This document shows positions 5,425-5,722 of a DNA stretch of 5,722 nt, one piece after another. The stretch spans positions 1 through 5,722 of the forward strand of contig JACPMD010000027.1 in NCBI GenBank assembly GCA_016186235.1, read 5' to 3'. The notes under the pieces are model-generated. The model ran no database searches. It was not told the origin of the DNA and saw only the letters and a list, made by a program, of their open reading frames with translations. This DNA comes from Candidatus Roizmanbacteria bacterium. GTDB lineage: Bacteria > Patescibacteriota > Microgenomatia > UBA1406 > GWC2-37-13. The translations under genes were made by a program, and so were the position numbers. Positions within the stretch are counted from its first letter, which is position 1; the number at the start of each line of letters is the position of its first letter.

Positions 5425-5586
5425 ATGACTCAAGAGAAGTATCCATTTTCCACAAATCTTCGAAAAGTTGGCCTGCCGTTTAATGTAAAACATCCCTATG
5501 CGGGAGTAGCCTTTATCCTTATCCTAATTGGAGCAATAATCGGATTTTGGTTGGGGAGAATGTCAGTCAAACTGATTGGACCATGA
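5425..5586 (+). CDS. Small single-pass membrane protein, unknown function
   Basis: This 53-residue protein has a polar N-terminal half (MTQEKYPFSTNLRKVGLPFN) and one hydrophobic helix (about residues 26-44, AGVAFILILIGAIIGFWLG) with a GxxxG-like face, then a short basic tail (RMSVKLIGP). I do not recognise a family. Positive residues on both sides leave the topology open. An in-frame ATG at 5404 would add seven residues, but it overlaps the TATAAT element, so the ATG at 5425 is preferred; it has no ribosome binding site, in line with a near-leaderless mRNA. The gene is divergent from the Met-rich membrane protein and lies 10 bp before the acetyltransferase gene, so it is probably the first gene of an operon. 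The coding call rests on a sensible protein and its promoter, not on homology. Confidence 0.6.
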   Translation: MTQEKYPFSTNLRKVGLPFNVKHPYAGVAFILILIGAIIGFWLGRMSVKLIGP

Positions 5587-5587
5587 A

Positions 5588-5613
5588 TTGCTTTATATGA
5601 TCACTATAAGCAA
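5588..5613 (+). repeat. Inverted repeat over the acetyltransferase start codon
   Basis: TTGCTT-t-ATA (5588-5597) pairs with TATAAGCAA (5605-5613) with one bulged T, enclosing TGATCAC. The hairpin would hold the ATG at 5597-5599 at the top of its stem. It could hinder initiation or be a protein-binding site, or it could be chance in AT-rich DNA. Confidence 0.35.
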
Positions 5614-5722
5614 AGTTACAGCAAAAGAAATCCCTGAGGTAAAAAATCTTCTGAGTTTTACCTGGAGAGATACCTATGGAAAATATTTTTCAGAAGAAGC
5701 GATTGAGAAAATCACACGAGAA
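5597..5722 (+). CDS. GNAT-family N-acetyltransferase, N-terminal part (partial)
   Basis: The first 42 codons of a gene running off the right edge. The protein starts MITISKVTAKEIPEVKNLLS and continues FTWRDTYGKYFSEEAIEKIT. This is the first strand and helix of a GNAT fold: a beta strand with a basic residue, an acidic helix start at 'AKEIPEV', then the TWxxTYxxYFS segment typical of acetyltransferases acting on small molecules or protein N-termini. The acetyl-CoA-binding Q/RxxGxG/A loop lies beyond the window, so neither substrate nor activity can be judged. The ATG at 5597 lies 10 bp after the stop of the small membrane protein gene with no ribosome binding site, so coupling is plausible. 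Another fold is possible given the short length seen. Confidence 0.72.
   Translation, partial: MITISKVTAKEIPEVKNLLSFTWRDTYGKYFSEEAIEKITRE

Noticed and set aside
1..5722. CRISPR array, tRNA, rRNA, insertion sequence or defence cassette
   Set aside because: No repeat-spacer pattern, tRNA-like cloverleaf, transposase motif or toxin/nuclease defence pair was seen on reading; a covariance-model search for small RNAs was not possible.

Overview
The window looks like a chromosome fragment from a small-genome bacterium, most likely a Candidate Phyla Radiation (Patescibacteria) member. The reasons are the gene mix (an RNase Y end, HU, a DUF5667-type exported protein, an EndoQ-like PHP nuclease carrying an intein, an O-antigen-ligase-type polymerase, a DUF6799-like protein), the tight packing, and several genes whose start codon sits about where transcription should begin. 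TGA is used as a stop by several genes, so the code is the standard one and not the UGA=Gly code of Gracilibacteria. The lineage call is inference from gene content and remembered family distribution.

Layout. Positions 1-137 (+) are the last 44 codons of RNase Y. A 227-bp AT-rich intergenic region follows with two promoter candidates and a leader hairpin, then an HU-family DNA-binding protein (365-637, +) and a GC stem-loop terminator. A promoter abutting that terminator drives an exported DUF5667-like protein (716-1249, +). Twenty bases later this gene meets the end of a convergent minus-strand group. Read in its own direction, that group is a Met-rich single-pass membrane protein (5349-4960), an EndoQ-like DNA-repair endonuclease interrupted in frame by a 384-residue intein (4942-2453), and an O-antigen ligase/polymerase family membrane protein (2505-1270), which overlaps the nuclease gene by 53 bp. 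At the right edge a divergent promoter region separates the Met-rich gene from a 53-residue membrane protein (5425-5586, +) and the start of a GNAT acetyltransferase (5597 to beyond the window, +).

How the parts work together. The RNase Y and HU genes are housekeeping. The minus-strand genes do not make an obvious single pathway: one is a cell-surface glycan enzyme, one is a repair nuclease, and one is a small exported-face protein of unknown function.

The most notable feature is the intein. It sits directly after a predicted metal-binding His of the nuclease active site, keeps its main splice-junction residues and both LAGLIDADG motifs, is far more AT-rich than its host gene, and carries a possible zinc-binding knuckle. 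The nuclease should therefore be inactive until splicing occurs. No CRISPR array, tRNA, rRNA, insertion sequence or recognisable defence cassette was seen.
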